Shown: positions 30,920 to 42,755, counted from the stretch's first letter. The stretch is DNA of 64,000 bases from Aegilops tauschii subsp. strangulata (GCF_002575655.3 NC_053035.3:88189322-88253321); one strand, 5' to 3'. Program-made: numbers and translations. Notes: a model not told the origin generated them from the sequence alone.

Positions 30920-33900
30920 TGTAACGCCCACGATGCGGCTATATCTCCCACGTGTCGAGGACGACTTAGAGGCATAACCGCATTGTAGGTATTGTCGCAA
31001 GAAGGGTCATCTTCACACAATCCCATGTAATGAACAAGAATGGGATAAAGAGAGTTGGCTTACAATCGCCACTTCACACAATACATAAATAAATCATACA
31101 TCATTCAAAATACACACATAGACCGACTACGGTCAAAACCAAATGAAAAGAAGATAACCCCAAGTACTAGATCCCCGATCGTCCCAACTGGGCTCCACTA
31201 CTGATCATCAGGAAATGAAACATAGTAACAACCAAGTTCCTCGTCGAACTCCCACTTGAGTTCGGTAGCATCGCCTGCACTGGTATCATCGGTACCTGCA
31301 ACTGTTTTGGTAGAATTTGGGTGTCACGAGGACTCAGTAATCTCACAGCCGCGAGATCAAGACTATTTAAGCTTATGGGTAGGATAGGGTAATGAGGTGG
31401 AGCTGCAGCAAGCACTAAGCATATATGGTGGCTAACATACGGAAATAAGAGCGAGAAGAGAAGCAACACAGCGGTTGTGAAGTAGAAGTGATCAAGAAGT
31501 GATCCTGAAACTACTTACGTTCAAGCATAACACAAGAACCGTGTTCACTTCCCGGACTCCGCCGAAAAGAGACCATCACGGCTACACACGCGGTTGATGT
31601 ATTTTAATTAAGTCAAGTGTCAAGTTCTCTACAACCGGACATTAAAAAATTCCCATCTGCCACATAACCGCAGGCACGGCTTTTGAAAGATAATACCGTG
31701 CAGGGGTGTCCCAACTTAGCCCATGATAAGCTCTCACGATCAACGAAGGATATTCCTTCTCCCGGGAAGACCCGATCAGTCTCAAAATCCCGGTTACAAG
31801 ACATTTCGACAATGGTAAAACAAGTCCAGCAAAGCCGCCCGAATGTGCCGACAAATCCCGATAGGAGCTGCACATATCTCGTTCTCAAGGCACACCGGAT
31901 AAGTCAAGCTACGAGTAAAACCAGGCCTCGAGTTTCCCCGAGGTGGCCCCGCAGGCTGCTCGGTGTGGACCAACACTTAGAGAAGCACTGGCCGGGGGGG
32001 GGGGGGCTAAATAAAGATGACCCTCGGGTTGGCCGACCCAAGGTAAGTGGTAATAGGTTGTTAGGAAAATGTAAAACCAAGGTTGGGCCTTGCTGGAGGA
32101 GTTTTATTCAAAGCGAATTGTCAAGGGTTCCCATAACACCCAACCGCATTAGGGACGCAAAATCCGGGAACATAATACCGATATGACGGAAACTAGGGCG
32201 GCAAGAGTGGAACAAAACACCAGGCATAAGGCCGAGCCTTCCACCCTTTACCAAGTATATAGATGCATTAATTAAAATAAGAGATATTGTGATATCCCAA
32301 CATATCCATGTTCTAACATGGAACAGACTTCAACTTCACCTGCAACTAGCAACGCTATAAGAGGGACTGAGCAAAAGCGGCAACATAGCCAAACAACGGT
32401 TTGCTAGGAAAGGTGGGTTAGAGGCTTGACATGGCAATATGGGAGGCATGATATAGCAAGTGGTAGGTAGCGCGGCATAGCAATAGAGCAAACAACTAGC
32501 AAGCAAAGATAGAAGTGATTTCGAGGGTATGGTCATCTTGCCTGAGATCCCGCAAGGAAGAAGAACGAGTCCAAGAAGAAGACGAACGGGCGTAGTCGAA
32601 CGAATCCTCACAACTCCGGAACGAAACCGAAGGTAACGAGAGAAGCAAACCGGAAAGAAGCAAACAGCATAGTAAACAACCATCACATAAACATGGCATG
32701 ATGCACAATCAAGTATGATGCATGTACGGTTTAATGAGGCATGGCAAAGTGCAACAAACAACACTACAAGTTAAGTGGAGCTCAATATGCAACGAGTTGC
32801 ATATTGACGAAACTTCACAACATTTATTTAGTTCGCTCTTGTTTATGTATCCAACAATATTAAATGTTGTTAAACATGGCAAGGGGTTAAGCATATGAAA
32901 ACTACCTATCTAGGCAAGTTTAAATGAGGCCGGAACAACAAACAACAATTCCAGAAAATCCCCATATGCATATTTTGGATTTGGTACTGTTCTGCCCTAT
33001 ACACAATGAGTTGTTAACCATGCAAAGTAAGTGTACCAAGTTAAACTAGGCATTTTTCCACCCCATTTACATATCAAGTTTATTTAAAACCGAGCTACGG
33101 TTATTTAGTTATGAAATAAAGCATTTTAGCATGGCATTCAAGCAAATTTAATCAAACAACATTTTAAAGATTTCAAACATGGATGAAAGCAGCATATTAT
33201 GAAACTAGATAAAAAACTAAGCATTTTACATGTTTAAATCATTTTAATCCGATGCACCATTTGTGAGTTATTAAATGCATGAACATGAGGGTGCAATCTG
33301 TAAACATGCAGTTTACTGGATAATTAGATAAATTCGCAGCAAGGAAAAAAAACACATGCATGGGCCGAAACTGATGGATCTGGACTGCTTACCACGGGCT
33401 GAGGCCCAGGTCGGTGAGGTGGAAGGGGAAGCAGGCCAGCTGGCTTGAGGCCGAGCGGCCCCAATGGAGTTGGCCAGGGGCGCGGTCAACGCGGGCGGGC
33501 TCGTTCCCGAGCTGCTGCTCTCGTTCCTGAAGAATAGAAACAGCAGCACCATGGTGATGGAGAAGAAGACGGCAGGGGGTCCCTGGCAGCGGGGTCGGCA
33601 GGAACCGGCCGGAACGGGCGAAATGGAGCGCGGGGAGGCGCCTGGGTTCAGATCCGGCAAGGGGAGGAAGGCATGGGCGCGCGGCGCCGGGGTGCTGCTA
33701 ACGAGGACCAGCGTCGGGTTTGTGCTCCTGCTCGAACAGAGAGACACGAGCGACAGAGAGGTGAGAGAAGGAGAAAGGGCGCGAGGTGAAGATAGAGGCA
33801 AGCGGCGGGAGGGCTCACCGGAGCGCATGAGCGGCGAGGAGGAGCTGCCTACTCCGGTAGCGGGATCCTGGTGGCTTTGATGGGCAGAGTCGGGGCGCAG

Positions 33901-34981
33901 GCGCGGGGCTCCAAGCGCGAGGCTGGGGATGCAGCGACGAGGTAGGTGCTGGCGACGGCGCGCACGTCGAAGACGCGACCATCGATGGGGTTCCTGCCCA
34001 GCAAAGAGAGAGGAGAGAGATGAATCACAGAAAGAAGAAAAGGAAGTGAAGAGAGAACGAGGGAGACGGGGCGCGGCACGGGCCTACTGGAGGTGGTCAT
34101 CGGCTGCGACGGCACAAGGGGACGAGGCCGAGTGCTCCTGCTCAGGGCCTCGAGCAGCTTCACGATCCATTCGGGATCGAGGGGAGAAGAGGTAGGCTTC
34201 GGGCGCCTGGGCAAGAAGCAGAGGAGGTCGGGGGCGAAGACAGGAGGCTGGTGCCTTGGAGGCGCTGGGTACGGGCGAGGATGGTGGTTCGCTGCTGCGA
34301 TTTGGGCGGCGCTGAAAAATAGGGAGGGGGTCGGAGAGGATTTGGATCGGGAGGAGATGGGGAGTGGAGGCAGCCGGTTGGTTGGGAGAGAGATCGGGAG
34401 GGATCCTGCGGAAGAAGGTAGGTAGGTGGCGGCTGGCAGGGGAATGGATGGCACATCTTCCTAAATTTTAGGGTTGGTCTGTATATATAGTAGGCGGAAG
34501 GAGTTTTAGGGGCATCCGATCGTCATCGGACAGCTCCGGGTCAATTGGGTAGTCAAAAGAATAAACGAAAGAAGTATTGTGGTATTTCGGGGTTGATCCG
34601 GACTCAACGGTCATGACTGAGGGGATCAGGTTCGGTGGCAAGTTTCGGACGCGCACGCGAGGCGGTCTGAGCACTGTACGGAGAGACTCCGGTTTAGGCA
34701 AGAGGGAAAACGAAGAACAAGGTTGGTCTCGGAACGATCAACAAAAGCAAGGGGAGACGTGGCAACTACGAGCGGATGCAAGTTTTATGAAAACATGACG
34801 GCAACAGAGTGCCGATGCAATGCAAATGATGACATGATGAATGCAACAAACAAATAAATAACACAGCCGACACACAAAACATGGAAGGCGTCTGGAGCAT
34901 CGGTCTCGGGGAGTTATAGAGGGAGAGGGTAGCGGTTCCCGAGACGTTGAACGGTCAATGATGCATCCTCAATTACATGTA
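30920..34981 (-). mobile_element. Long solo-LTR-like gypsy element (about 4.06 kb)
   Basis: The + strand begins TGTAACGCCCACGATGCGG, and the same five bases GAGGG flank the block at 30915-30919 and 34982-34986. The right edge reads CAATTACATGTA, so the minus-strand start is not a clean TG unless the end is at 34977 (TTACA), in which case no duplication is found. A promoter-like TATATATA lies near 34480-34487 in minus orientation, followed by a CT-rich leader toward lower coordinates. This suggests a transcription start within an LTR read on the minus strand. No internal coding region, primer site or second LTR was seen. The GC-rich frames between 33313 and 34456 are LTR sequence, not genes. 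A run of about 10 G lies near 31996. Confidence 0.55.
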
Positions 34982-35044
34982 GAGGGAATTAATTGGAGAA
35001 GCAGAATAGAGCCAGCATGATGTGAATGCAACAGAGTTTGGACT

Positions 35045-35056
35045 CTCATATAATAA
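35045..35056 (+). promoter_or_regulatory. TATA-like box of the 189-codon gene
   Basis: ATATAATAAAG lies about 100 bases upstream of the ATG at 35152. Confidence 0.4.
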
Positions 35057-35151
35057 AGGCGCCCCACCACTCCAATCCATCTACTCCCAAGTCTCTGCGC
35101 AACACTGCTCACTCCAATCCAAGACCAAGTGACTAGAAGCCACAAGCACCT

Positions 35152-35721
35152 ATGGAGGCGATGGACGCGAGCGGCAGTCGCCTGTACCCAATCATCCAAG
35201 GCGCCAGCCTGCGGCCCCGCACCGCACAGCGTTTCCAGACGGTGCTGGCGACCGCAGGCATCGTAGCCCTCCCTGACGCCGGCTTCGCCTCTCGCATGGA
35301 CGACATGATGGTCAACTCCATTCGCAAGTTCACCGCCGTCAAGAAGCGCGCGTACAACCTTGCCGTACTGCTCCAGCCCGCGCGCCCAGGCTCCTCATTG
35401 CCTGCCACCCTCATCGGCCTCCATGGTGATGAACTCTTTCAAGCCCTGGTGGCCCTGCAGGTGTCGGAGGTCGCGACAAAGAATGTGCACCTCGAGGCCG
35501 CGCTCGCTGCGCAGCGCCTCGCCATGCAAGAAACTGTCGACCTGCACATCCACGTCTATGTGGAAATCGTCTACATAGGCCACTCCAAGGCAGGCGAGGA
35601 CAGAAAGACGTTGGCCTTCTTCCAGCGGCTAGAATCTTTGGACGCCATTGTTCAGAAGCACGTCGACCTGGCCATGAAAGCCGCTGCTACTTGGGCGTGG
35701 TTCGGTGGGCCGGCGCCCTGA
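35152..35721 (+). CDS. Unknown plant protein, 189 aa, intact frame
   Basis: ATG at 35152 opens 189 codons ending in TGA (35719-35721). A second in-frame ATG at 35161 is possible. The protein is mostly helical in appearance: Ala/Leu/Val-rich with regular charged residues (RPRTAQRFQTVLATAGIVAL, LHGDELFQALVALQVSEVA, QKHVDLAMKAAATWAWFGG). It has no signal peptide, no transmembrane segment and no motif I recognise. GC-rich third positions and a TATA-like box upstream support a real gene. The left neighbour is the solo LTR ending at 34981 and the right neighbour a Stowaway MITE at 35819. It is inside the CACTA element, so capture of a host gene is possible. Confidence 0.6.
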   Translation: MEAMDASGSRLYPIIQGASLRPRTAQRFQTVLATAGIVALPDAGFASRMDDMMVNSIRKFTAVKKRAYNLAVLLQPARPGSSLPATLIGLHGDELFQALVALQVSEVATKNVHLEAALAAQRLAMQETVDLHIHVYVEIVYIGHSKAGEDRKTLAFFQRLESLDAIVQKHVDLAMKAAATWAWFGGPAP

Positions 35722-35818
35722 GTCGAGGAGGTGGACGTCGTTGATGGATGCATCTCTTCTTGCCTCCTGTAACCAGCACTGCATCGCCTCGTGGCCTTAA
35801 TGTTTTATTAGTATAGTA

Positions 35819-35985
35819 CTCCCTCCGTTCCCAAATATAAGTCTTTCTAAAGATTCCAGCAAGTGACTACTACATACGGAGCAAAATGAGTGAATCTACA
35901 CTCTAAACTATGTCTACATACATCTGTATGCTATATTCCATTTGAAATAGTATCTATAAAGGCTTATATTTATGAACGGAGGGAG
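35819..35985. mobile_element. Stowaway MITE
   Basis: It begins CTCCCTCCGTTCCCAAATATAAG, ends TTATATTTATGAACGGAGGGAG, and TA flanks at 35817-35818 and 35986-35987. It lies about 100 bp after the stop of the 189-codon gene. Confidence 0.9.
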
Positions 35986-35987
35986 TA

Positions 35988-36849
35988 TATGGCATTTTTA
36001 TTCCAGTCGTAACGTTTTCACTGTGAGGTGGGGCCGCAGTTGAGCAAACCCACCCTGCCCACCGGGCGTCGGCCGAGTTTAGAATTAGAAGAGAGAAACG
36101 AGGGAGGAGAGCTAGCTGTAGCACGGACGCTGTTGTCAGATGGGACTCGTGTTTATAGAATAGGAGTACTGAGCACTCGTGCCTCTTTTTTTTGAGGGAA
36201 AAATTAGTTGTATGTCTAGTACCACTAGTTGGGTGCGTGCGACCTATAGCTGTCATCACTTTAGGTCTCCTTTTCGAACCGCGGCTACGCTTCACAATAC
36301 ATATTATTGCACGCATTTATCCTCCTATATGTACTCCTAGGCTATTTCCACGTGCTCCCATTTGCCGACATGTGGGACATAGAGCATCTGGGTCGTAGTG
36401 CATGCACGACTCGGAGCATATGCCGGGGTACTTTACATTTCAGACCTCACGAATTACATGCAAACCCCCTCGCAGAAGAATAAATAAATTAATGAATTAC
36501 TACATGAAACCGGATTATTTTCGTGGAAACCGGAGCATGTTCATTAAATTTTGGACATAACACATTTACAAAAAATGACTGGACCGAAACCAGTCTAAGG
36601 GCCTCTGATTTTTCCCGCAAAAAAGGGCCTCTTTGATTCGCAGGATACTGAAAACACAGGAATGGGGAAAGTATGATGGCGATGAACCGAGACGAGGAGA
36701 ACTCTAACTCAGTTAGAGGTTAGAGTTAGATTCTAACCCTGAACTAACTCTAAACCAAAGAAGTGTATGGATGGCAGGGTTAGATTGACAATAAATGCTC
36801 TATCTCAATCATTTGACTACTTTGGACCCTATTTCCTGCCGGATTTGGA
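35988..36849. other. Spacer without a gene
   Basis: Low-complexity and AT-rich DNA. From about 36700 there is a palindrome-like stretch (CTCTAACTCAGTTAGAGGTTAGAG...CTAACTC) that may be the left part of a larger element whose right part, GTTAGAGC...CTAGCTCTAACTC, lies at about 38440-38520. Confidence 0.4.
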
Positions 36850-37191
36850 GGGTGCTTGGATACGTTTTAGTTCCTTGACTAAAAGTAGTGGGACTATAAC
36901 TTGCTAGCCTCACCCATGCTTGGATCCAAATACTAAAGAGACTAAAATCAAGTTAATGAGCATTTATTATCCTCCAAACCCTCCAGTCCAGAACTCGCCT
37001 GTGTTAAAGGACAGGAGTTAAATGAGGAGAGAGAGGACTAATCCACATTTTAGTAGGGGTACCCCTGACTAAATTTTTTTACTCTCAAGACTAGTTTTAG
37101 CCCCTCTTTAGTCAGGGGTGCTTGGAACTTTACCCTCTTAAAGAGACTATTTTTAGTTAGACTAAAATAAGTCCCTTGGATCCAAGCACCC
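36850..37191. mobile_element. TIR MITE (342 bp)
   Basis: It begins GGGTGCTTGGAT and ends in its exact complement ATCCAAGCACCC (12 bp). Inner sequences (ACTAAAAGTAGT...AGACTAAAATAAGT) extend the fold imperfectly. No clear target duplication, so the superfamily (Harbinger or hAT) is unresolved. Confidence 0.65.
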
Positions 37192-37574
37192 TCTTGGTGT
37201 GGCCGGCTCTTCTGTGGCCTCCTCCCGCTCACAATTGACATAAACGAACCATCTATACAAATCAAGCATGCAAAACATGATAATTTTTACTTTGTCCATA
37301 CAAATGAGATATCCCACTTAAACATACTAGTCGTCAATCAAGCTTCACAAAATAAAAAAACACTTCATGAAACAAAGAATGAGCTAACTCATCACGGAAG
37401 TCATTCACGATAGGGAGGGAGCCCGGAGCCCCTCACGCACCGAGGGAGGAGCTCGCCATCGTCGCTCTGGAGGAAGGCTCTGTAGAGCCCAAGCCCCGGG
37501 AACCCCTCCGACGCCGGCCCTTGCGAGTTGAGGTCGACATCGGCATGGGTAGCAGGGCCGCTTGCCGCCGACTG

Positions 37575-37966
37575 GGAACTTAATCTTTGGGCCTCTAGAA
37601 TTAATGCAAGCCTGTAACTAAAATACCTAGAAAGGTGAACTGAATCTTTGGGCCTCTAGAAATAATGCAAGCCTGAAACTGAAATACCTAGAAAGGTGAA
37701 CTGAATCTTTGGGCCTCTAGAAATAATGCAAGCCTGAAAGTGAAATACCTAGAAAGGTGAACTGAATCTTTGGGCCTCTAGAAATAATGCAAGCCTGAAA
37801 CTGAAATACCTAGAACGGTGAACTGAATCTTTGGGCCTCTAGAAATAATGCAAGCCTGAAATTGAAATACCTAGAAAGGTGAACTGAATCTTTGGGCCTC
37901 TAGAAATAATGCAAGCCTGAAATTGAAATACCTAGAAAGGTGACCTGAATCTTTGGGCCTCTAGAA
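37575..37966 (+). repeat. 61-bp minisatellite, about 6.5 copies
   Basis: CTTTGGGCCTCTAGA recurs at 37585, 37646, 37707, 37768, 37829, 37890 and 37951, an exact 61-base spacing. Copies differ by one or two bases (for example AACTGAAATACC versus AATTGAAATACC). Confidence 0.95.
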
Positions 37967-37969
37967 AGA

Positions 37970-38690
37970 TTTATTACCTCCTCAAGCAGCATCAAACAAT
38001 TCTATGCGTGCACCACAAATCTATACCAAGTTTGATCAGGATCTACTTTTCCACATTAGAATTAGCGCTAGAGAAAGCAAGGTCAATGATATGGCCGTGA
38101 GACAGAGAACGAACGAACTAACTCACCCCTCTCGCGACCTCCCTGGTAGATGCGCCGCCGCCGCGCACGACAGAGGGAGAACAACGACTGGTGAAGGGGG
38201 AGCGGGGCGACCTTCGAAGGCCGGAGGGAGAGGGCGGCCGGAGTAGGGCGGCGGAGGCCGGAAGGAGAGGGCGGCCGGAGGAGAGAGAGGGCGAGCGGCC
38301 CTATGGGGAATAGAGAGGAGTCGTGCGAGAGGGGGGGAGCGATCTGGTGCGGGCAGGGGACATTTTTTAGTTCTCTTTTAGTGGGCCCAAGGATAACTAA
38401 CCCAATTAGAACCTCTCCACCGGGCTAGTTTTTTTAGCTGGGTTAGAGCAAACTAGCTCAAACTAACCCCTCTTGTTTCGATAATTTGAGGCTATTTCAA
38501 CCCAAACTAGCTCTAACTCAAGGATCCAAACAAAGAGGAGTGTTACTGTACATGCTACATTTTGGACCGTAGCACATTGTTTTTTATGGCCATATCAGCA
38601 CATTGTTTTCTACTGCTGGTTCACTGGGCTACCATGGTTCGCACTGCTGGTTCACTGGGCTGCCGTGGTTCGCACTCCTCCGACCTGAGT
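37970..38690. other. GC-rich then AT-rich spacer
   Basis: 38130-38340 is purine- and GC-rich (GGGAGCGG, GGCGGCCGG repeats). 38380-38545 has the TAACTCAAGGATCCAAACAAAGAGG end that could pair with CCTCTTTGATTCGCAGGAT at about 36630, suggesting a decayed TIR element around the MITE and the 61-bp array. Confidence 0.35.
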
Positions 38691-38694
38691 AGTA

Positions 38695-38851
38695 CTCCCT
38701 CCATTCCTAAATATAAGTCTTCGTAGATATTTCACTATGGACCACATACGGATGTATATAGATGCATTTTATGTGTAGATTCACTCATTTTTCTCCGTAT
38801 GTGGTCCATAGTGAAATCTCTCCAAAGACTTATATTTAGGAACGGAGGGTG
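38695..38851. mobile_element. Stowaway MITE
   Basis: It begins CTCCCTCCATTCCTAAATATAAG, ends CTTATATTTAGGAACGGAGGGTG, and TA flanks at 38693-38694 and 38852-38853. Confidence 0.9.
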
Positions 38852-39189
38852 TAGTATAGTACTAGTATATACCGCATCATTCTTTTCTCCTTCTTACTAC
38901 TCCGACATGTGGGAGAGCCAGCATCCGGGTCGACGTGTCATGCACTAGATTAGAGCGCGGAACGGAAGGGGGGCATCACCCCGGTCGGAGCGCCAGTAAT
39001 TCATGACTATAGTGAGTGGTCATATCACAAGTCTTTCCAGCAGTAAGGCGCCGTCAAATCGCACAGCCCCACTCGCTCACCCTCCTCGCCTCTCTGTCAA
39101 ACCGCCTACCCGAAAACTGCCACGCGTACTGCCCTGGAAAAGCCCCGCCCTCAACTTTTAACTACGCGAAAATAGTTCGAGCTTGTTCG

Positions 39190-39768
39190 TTCTATATAAA
39201 TACAGTACTTACTGTATGTTTATTCACTCGTGGGGTTGTTCAATGAATGGAGGGGCAGGGAGCACAAGTGAACAATATTGTAGTACTACTAGTAGTAAGT
39301 AGGAGTCATACAGTTGTCACCTTAAATAGAGAGTTTCTTTTCTTTAATGCCACGTACACAAATTGAAACACTTGTTGTGGAGAGAAAACAGATAATCACT
39401 CCACTATATACGGACGCAGGGGCCTGAGCGCTTGCTTTACTAGGGTTGCTCTCTTCATTCTCTCATCCTCTCCAGCTATAAACAAGACAGCGGTAGCGAC
39501 ATTTTCTCTCTGCTCACCGCTGGTCACATATCCGGCCGGATCCCCTCGGCCGGTGTGTGTAGAGGACTAAAAGGTGCATCGTTCACGCGATCATCGCCGC
39601 CGAGGGAGGAAACCCATAGCTGCCGGAGGGGCCCAATCCTTTTCCCGTGCCGTTCTCTCCGACACAGCGCCGGCTCGGGAGGTCCTCCTACCCTTCTTCC
39701 GCCCTGCCGTATTGTCCGCAGATCTGACCTGCTGCCACCGACATCCCGGCGACCCTCAGGTATAAGTT
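39190..39768 (+). other. Promoter-like region and candidate non-coding first exon
   Basis: TATATAAATACAG at about 39194, another TATA-like CTATATACGG at about 39412, and a GC-rich leader follow. A good donor CCTCAG|GTATAAG is at 39759/39760. No start codon gives a convincing protein. It could be the 5' end of the gene whose broken coding part is at 42213-42753, but this is inference. Confidence 0.3.
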
Positions 39769-40141
39769 CTTCGAAAGCAGCCTTGCTCTACTGCCCCAGC
39801 TCCCCACGTGTCTGCATGTGCATATTTTTCTACTCCCATCAGCTCTTCCAAAGCCACCTAAATTTTTAGTATTATTAGAGGTAAAGCTACTTCATGCATT
39901 CGAATCTAGGGCTTTGTTCAAACAACGAAGAAAGGGGGAAAGTTGTAGCATGAATCTAGGACTTGATTCAAAGAGGAAATAATATGGTGAAAGTAGTAGA
40001 GACTGGATACCCAACCGGTCTCTTGGTTGAAAAGGGAAATAATGGGAAAACGCAGTACAAACTGGATAAGGAACAGATCTATTATTGGTTGAAAAAAGGA
40101 TAGAAAGTGGCGGCTGGTGGACAAGTCAACAGAGTATGTCC

Positions 40142-40440
40142 AGGATTAGATTTGCTGCCATCACATAGTAAAAGGTCTCCAGGATTAGATTTGCTGCCCT
40201 CACATAGTAAAAGGTCTCAGGATTAGATTTGCTTCCCTCACATAGTAAAAGGTCTCAGGATTAGATTTGCTGCCCTCACATAGTAAAAGGTCTCCAGGAT
40301 TAGATTTGCTGCCCTTACATAGTAAAAGGTCTCTAGGATTAGATTCGCTACCCTCACATAGTAAAAGGTCTCCAGGATTAGATTTGCTGCCCTCACATAG
40401 TACAAGGTCTCCAGGATTAGGTTTGCTGCCCTCACATAGC
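40142..40440 (+). repeat. 38/39-bp minisatellite, eight copies
   Basis: AGGATTAGATTTGCTGCCCTCACATAGTAAAAGGTCTCC-type units start at 40142, 40181, 40219, 40257, 40296, 40335, 40374 and 40413. Because 39 is divisible by three, open frames run through it on both strands. These are repeat artefacts. Confidence 0.95.
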
Positions 40441-41500
40441 ATGAACAAACTCGGCATCACCACTTTATGCCTCCTTGTAGGTACATTGTGCTGATGCGTC
40501 CACTGTCGCATGTCCTTATACCAACCTTTTGCTGTTGTTAATGTAAGGGCGCATGTAAAATGAAGCGATCACACTGTTACCTTAGGGACATGTCTAACCA
40601 GTGTTATTGTTAATCTAATGCCTCCAGTGATAAGATGCAATTAAACTATGTTACAAATGGCACCCCTGCTGTTTTCCCCAGTATGATAAGTAAGTTGCTC
40701 CTTTACGCTGCTGAGTGTCCTGGTGTCCCCACGGTCCCATGCCCTTAAACCAACTCTTTAGCTGCTGTTGATTTACTATGTCTGGTAAACAAGCAATGCC
40801 ACCATTAAAGTAATCCCATATTTGAGGAATCTCATTGTTGATCGTAATGCTTCTGGTAACATGAAGCATTGCTGATGTTTTAAAATTTCTACTGTCCTTG
40901 CGTGATTTCCATGAACATAATTAAGTTGCTTCTTTTCATTTTGTATATGTTTCGTATATTCTTATTGACCAGCAACTGTTTACTTTCTATCTTTTTGTGC
41001 AGATAGGGATATCCATTTCACCTTGTTGCTATAGTGACCTTTTGGTGAACTACACAAAACACTTTTTTGGAATGAGTGTCTTGTGTAGTTCAACTAAAAT
41101 GTTACATGGGCAACATCTCTCAATTTTGGTGGAACTGCACAAAATGGTGATTGGAGTTTCCAAAATCTTCGTCAAATTCAGCTGGTAATCTCGTGCAACA
41201 TTTTATTAGCCTTTGCAAGATGAGCCGTAGCTAAATGATGCAATCTTTGCTTCATTTCAGGTGAACTGCAGAAAAAGTGCCAAGAATTGAATCATCGAGT
41301 GGAGCTGCAGGTTGACTTCCACTAGTGCCAGTATTATAGTAATCATGCTCTTTATTATCTGCGCTATGCAAACAGGAATACTGAACTACAGATGTTGTGA
41401 CGGTTAAGAGCATTCACCAAGTTCTTCAATTGTATGACATGGCTAGCCAAGATGGATTTAATCCCGATATTCACTTTATCAAAAGGCTCTAATGGGTTGG
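40441..41500. other. Spacer between minisatellites, no clear gene
   Basis: Intron-like AT-rich DNA with scattered GTGAACTGCAGAAA and CAGTATGATAAGTAAG-type text. A short repeat of GAACTACACAAAA occurs at 41046 and GAACTGCACAAAA at 41130. No frame with coding character. Confidence 0.35.
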
Positions 41501-41504
41501 TTTT

Positions 41505-41762
41505 GAATCTTGCAAGCTGGGAATCAGTGAGATGTGTAGGCATCTTTGTTGTACTTATTATTTGAATCTTATTTGTTGGTTCTGAATCTCGCAAGCTGGG
41601 AATCAATGAGATGTGTAGGCATCTTTGTTGTACTTATTATTTGGATCTTATTTGTTGGTTCTGAATCTTGCAAGCTGGGAATCAATGAGATGTGTAGGAA
41701 TCTTTGTTGTACTTATTATTTGGATCTTATTTGTTGGTTCTGAATCTTGCAAGCTGGGAAAC
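41505..41762 (+). repeat. 79-bp tandem repeat, about 3.2 copies
   Basis: GCAAGCTGGGAATCA(G/A)TGAGATG recurs at 41512, 41591, 41670 and 41749 (79-base period), with GGTTCTGAATCTTGCAAGCTGG marking each boundary. Confidence 0.95.
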
Positions 41763-42212
41763 ACGACATGATGATGCAGAGGACAACAACCATAACAAAC
41801 AGTTCAAACTTGGTAGTATTATCTTTGTGAAAGTGCGACAAATGTGCTGATCGTGTGCGTCCTTAGAATAATAATTCTAATTGTTGTGCATGTTGATCCT
41901 GTGGCACTGATAGAACGAGCGAATGCATTGCTTGTTTTAAGTATAAATTTCTATTAAAGCTAATTAAATTTAAGTAAAGTGACCACTAACTCCTGTTATT
42001 ACAGTACCAATATAGACCCGCTCGTGAACCGACGTGTGGCCGAGGGTGCATCTTCTTCCGGGCGTGCAGCGGACGAGGGAGGGGTAGTAACTGTTGTCAC
42101 CTGTACACACTCAGCTTACTGTTGAATCCAGTTCCCCAAGAGCTGAAAAACGAACTACTGCCACCGCCTACAAACTCGTGCACTCGAAGAGACTCCAAGG
42201 GCGATCCAAGGG

Positions 42213-42753
42213 GTGAGCCTGCTGGATATGGACTTCAGCAAGGAGTTCCCCTTTGAGTTCATCATTCAGTCGTATGGCTGCACCAAGTTGAATGTGATGT
42301 ACACCAACGATACGGACTCGGTGAAGCTCTGCCTCGCCTCAGTCCTATGGTTGCACCAGGTTCTGGAGCATTGGCCAGTTTCATCGGCAGCGCTAACTGC
42401 ACCTTCGCTAAGGTGGACAGAAGGAAGAACGCGACGATTCGGCCGTCTGGTGCAACAAGCTTGTCGACATCCAGAAGCAATACAAGATCATCAGCAACGG
42501 GCAGGAGAAGGACTCCGTGGTTGACCTCGCTGAGACCATCATCGACCCCTGATACGCCAACATGAAAGAAGATGACCTGAACACGTGGGAGGTACCTCTG
42601 AATCTAGCCTACATAACCAACGCGGCCAAGGACGCATACGCATGCTACGACATGCATAGGCAGATCTTGGACATGAGGACGTGTCTGCTTCCCGTAACCG
42701 ACGAGTACACGGACAGCCGCAGCGTCATGATCAAGCGTGCCAGGAAGGTCTAG
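42213..42753 (+). pseudogene. 3'-5' exonuclease domain protein (Werner-like), broken second family member
   Basis: In the first frame the sequence reads DFSKEFPFEFIIQSYGCTKLNVMYTNDTDSVKLCL up to about 42340. The frame then shifts and SFIGSANCTFAKVDRRKNAT is read to about 42435. After another shift the frame gives LVDIQKQYKI, KDSVVDLAETIIDP, a TGA at 42550-42552, and then TWEVPLNLAYITNAAKDAYACYDMHRQIL to the TAG at 42751-42753. The last segment (AAKDAYACYDMHRQ) matches the Exo III region of DEDD exonucleases (YxxxD-type). The Exo I motif expected between the first two segments is missing. Two frameshifts, one stop and a deletion make it a pseudogene. Its relation to the intact first exon at 1354-1622 is by family only. 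Confidence 0.55.
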
Positions 42754-42755
42754 AT

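Noticed and set aside
33313..34456. Pro/Ser-rich and Arg/Gly-rich frames of 100-200 codons
   Set aside because: They lie in the GC-rich part of a solo LTR and occur on both strands; compositional.
30920..34977. LTR end at 34977 (TTACA)
   Set aside because: It gives neat inverted ends but no flanking duplication; the 34981 boundary has an exact GAGGG pair, so I report that with reduced confidence.
40142..40440. Possible CRISPR-like array
   Set aside because: Units are contiguous 38/39-bp copies without unique spacers, in plant nuclear DNA. It is a minisatellite.
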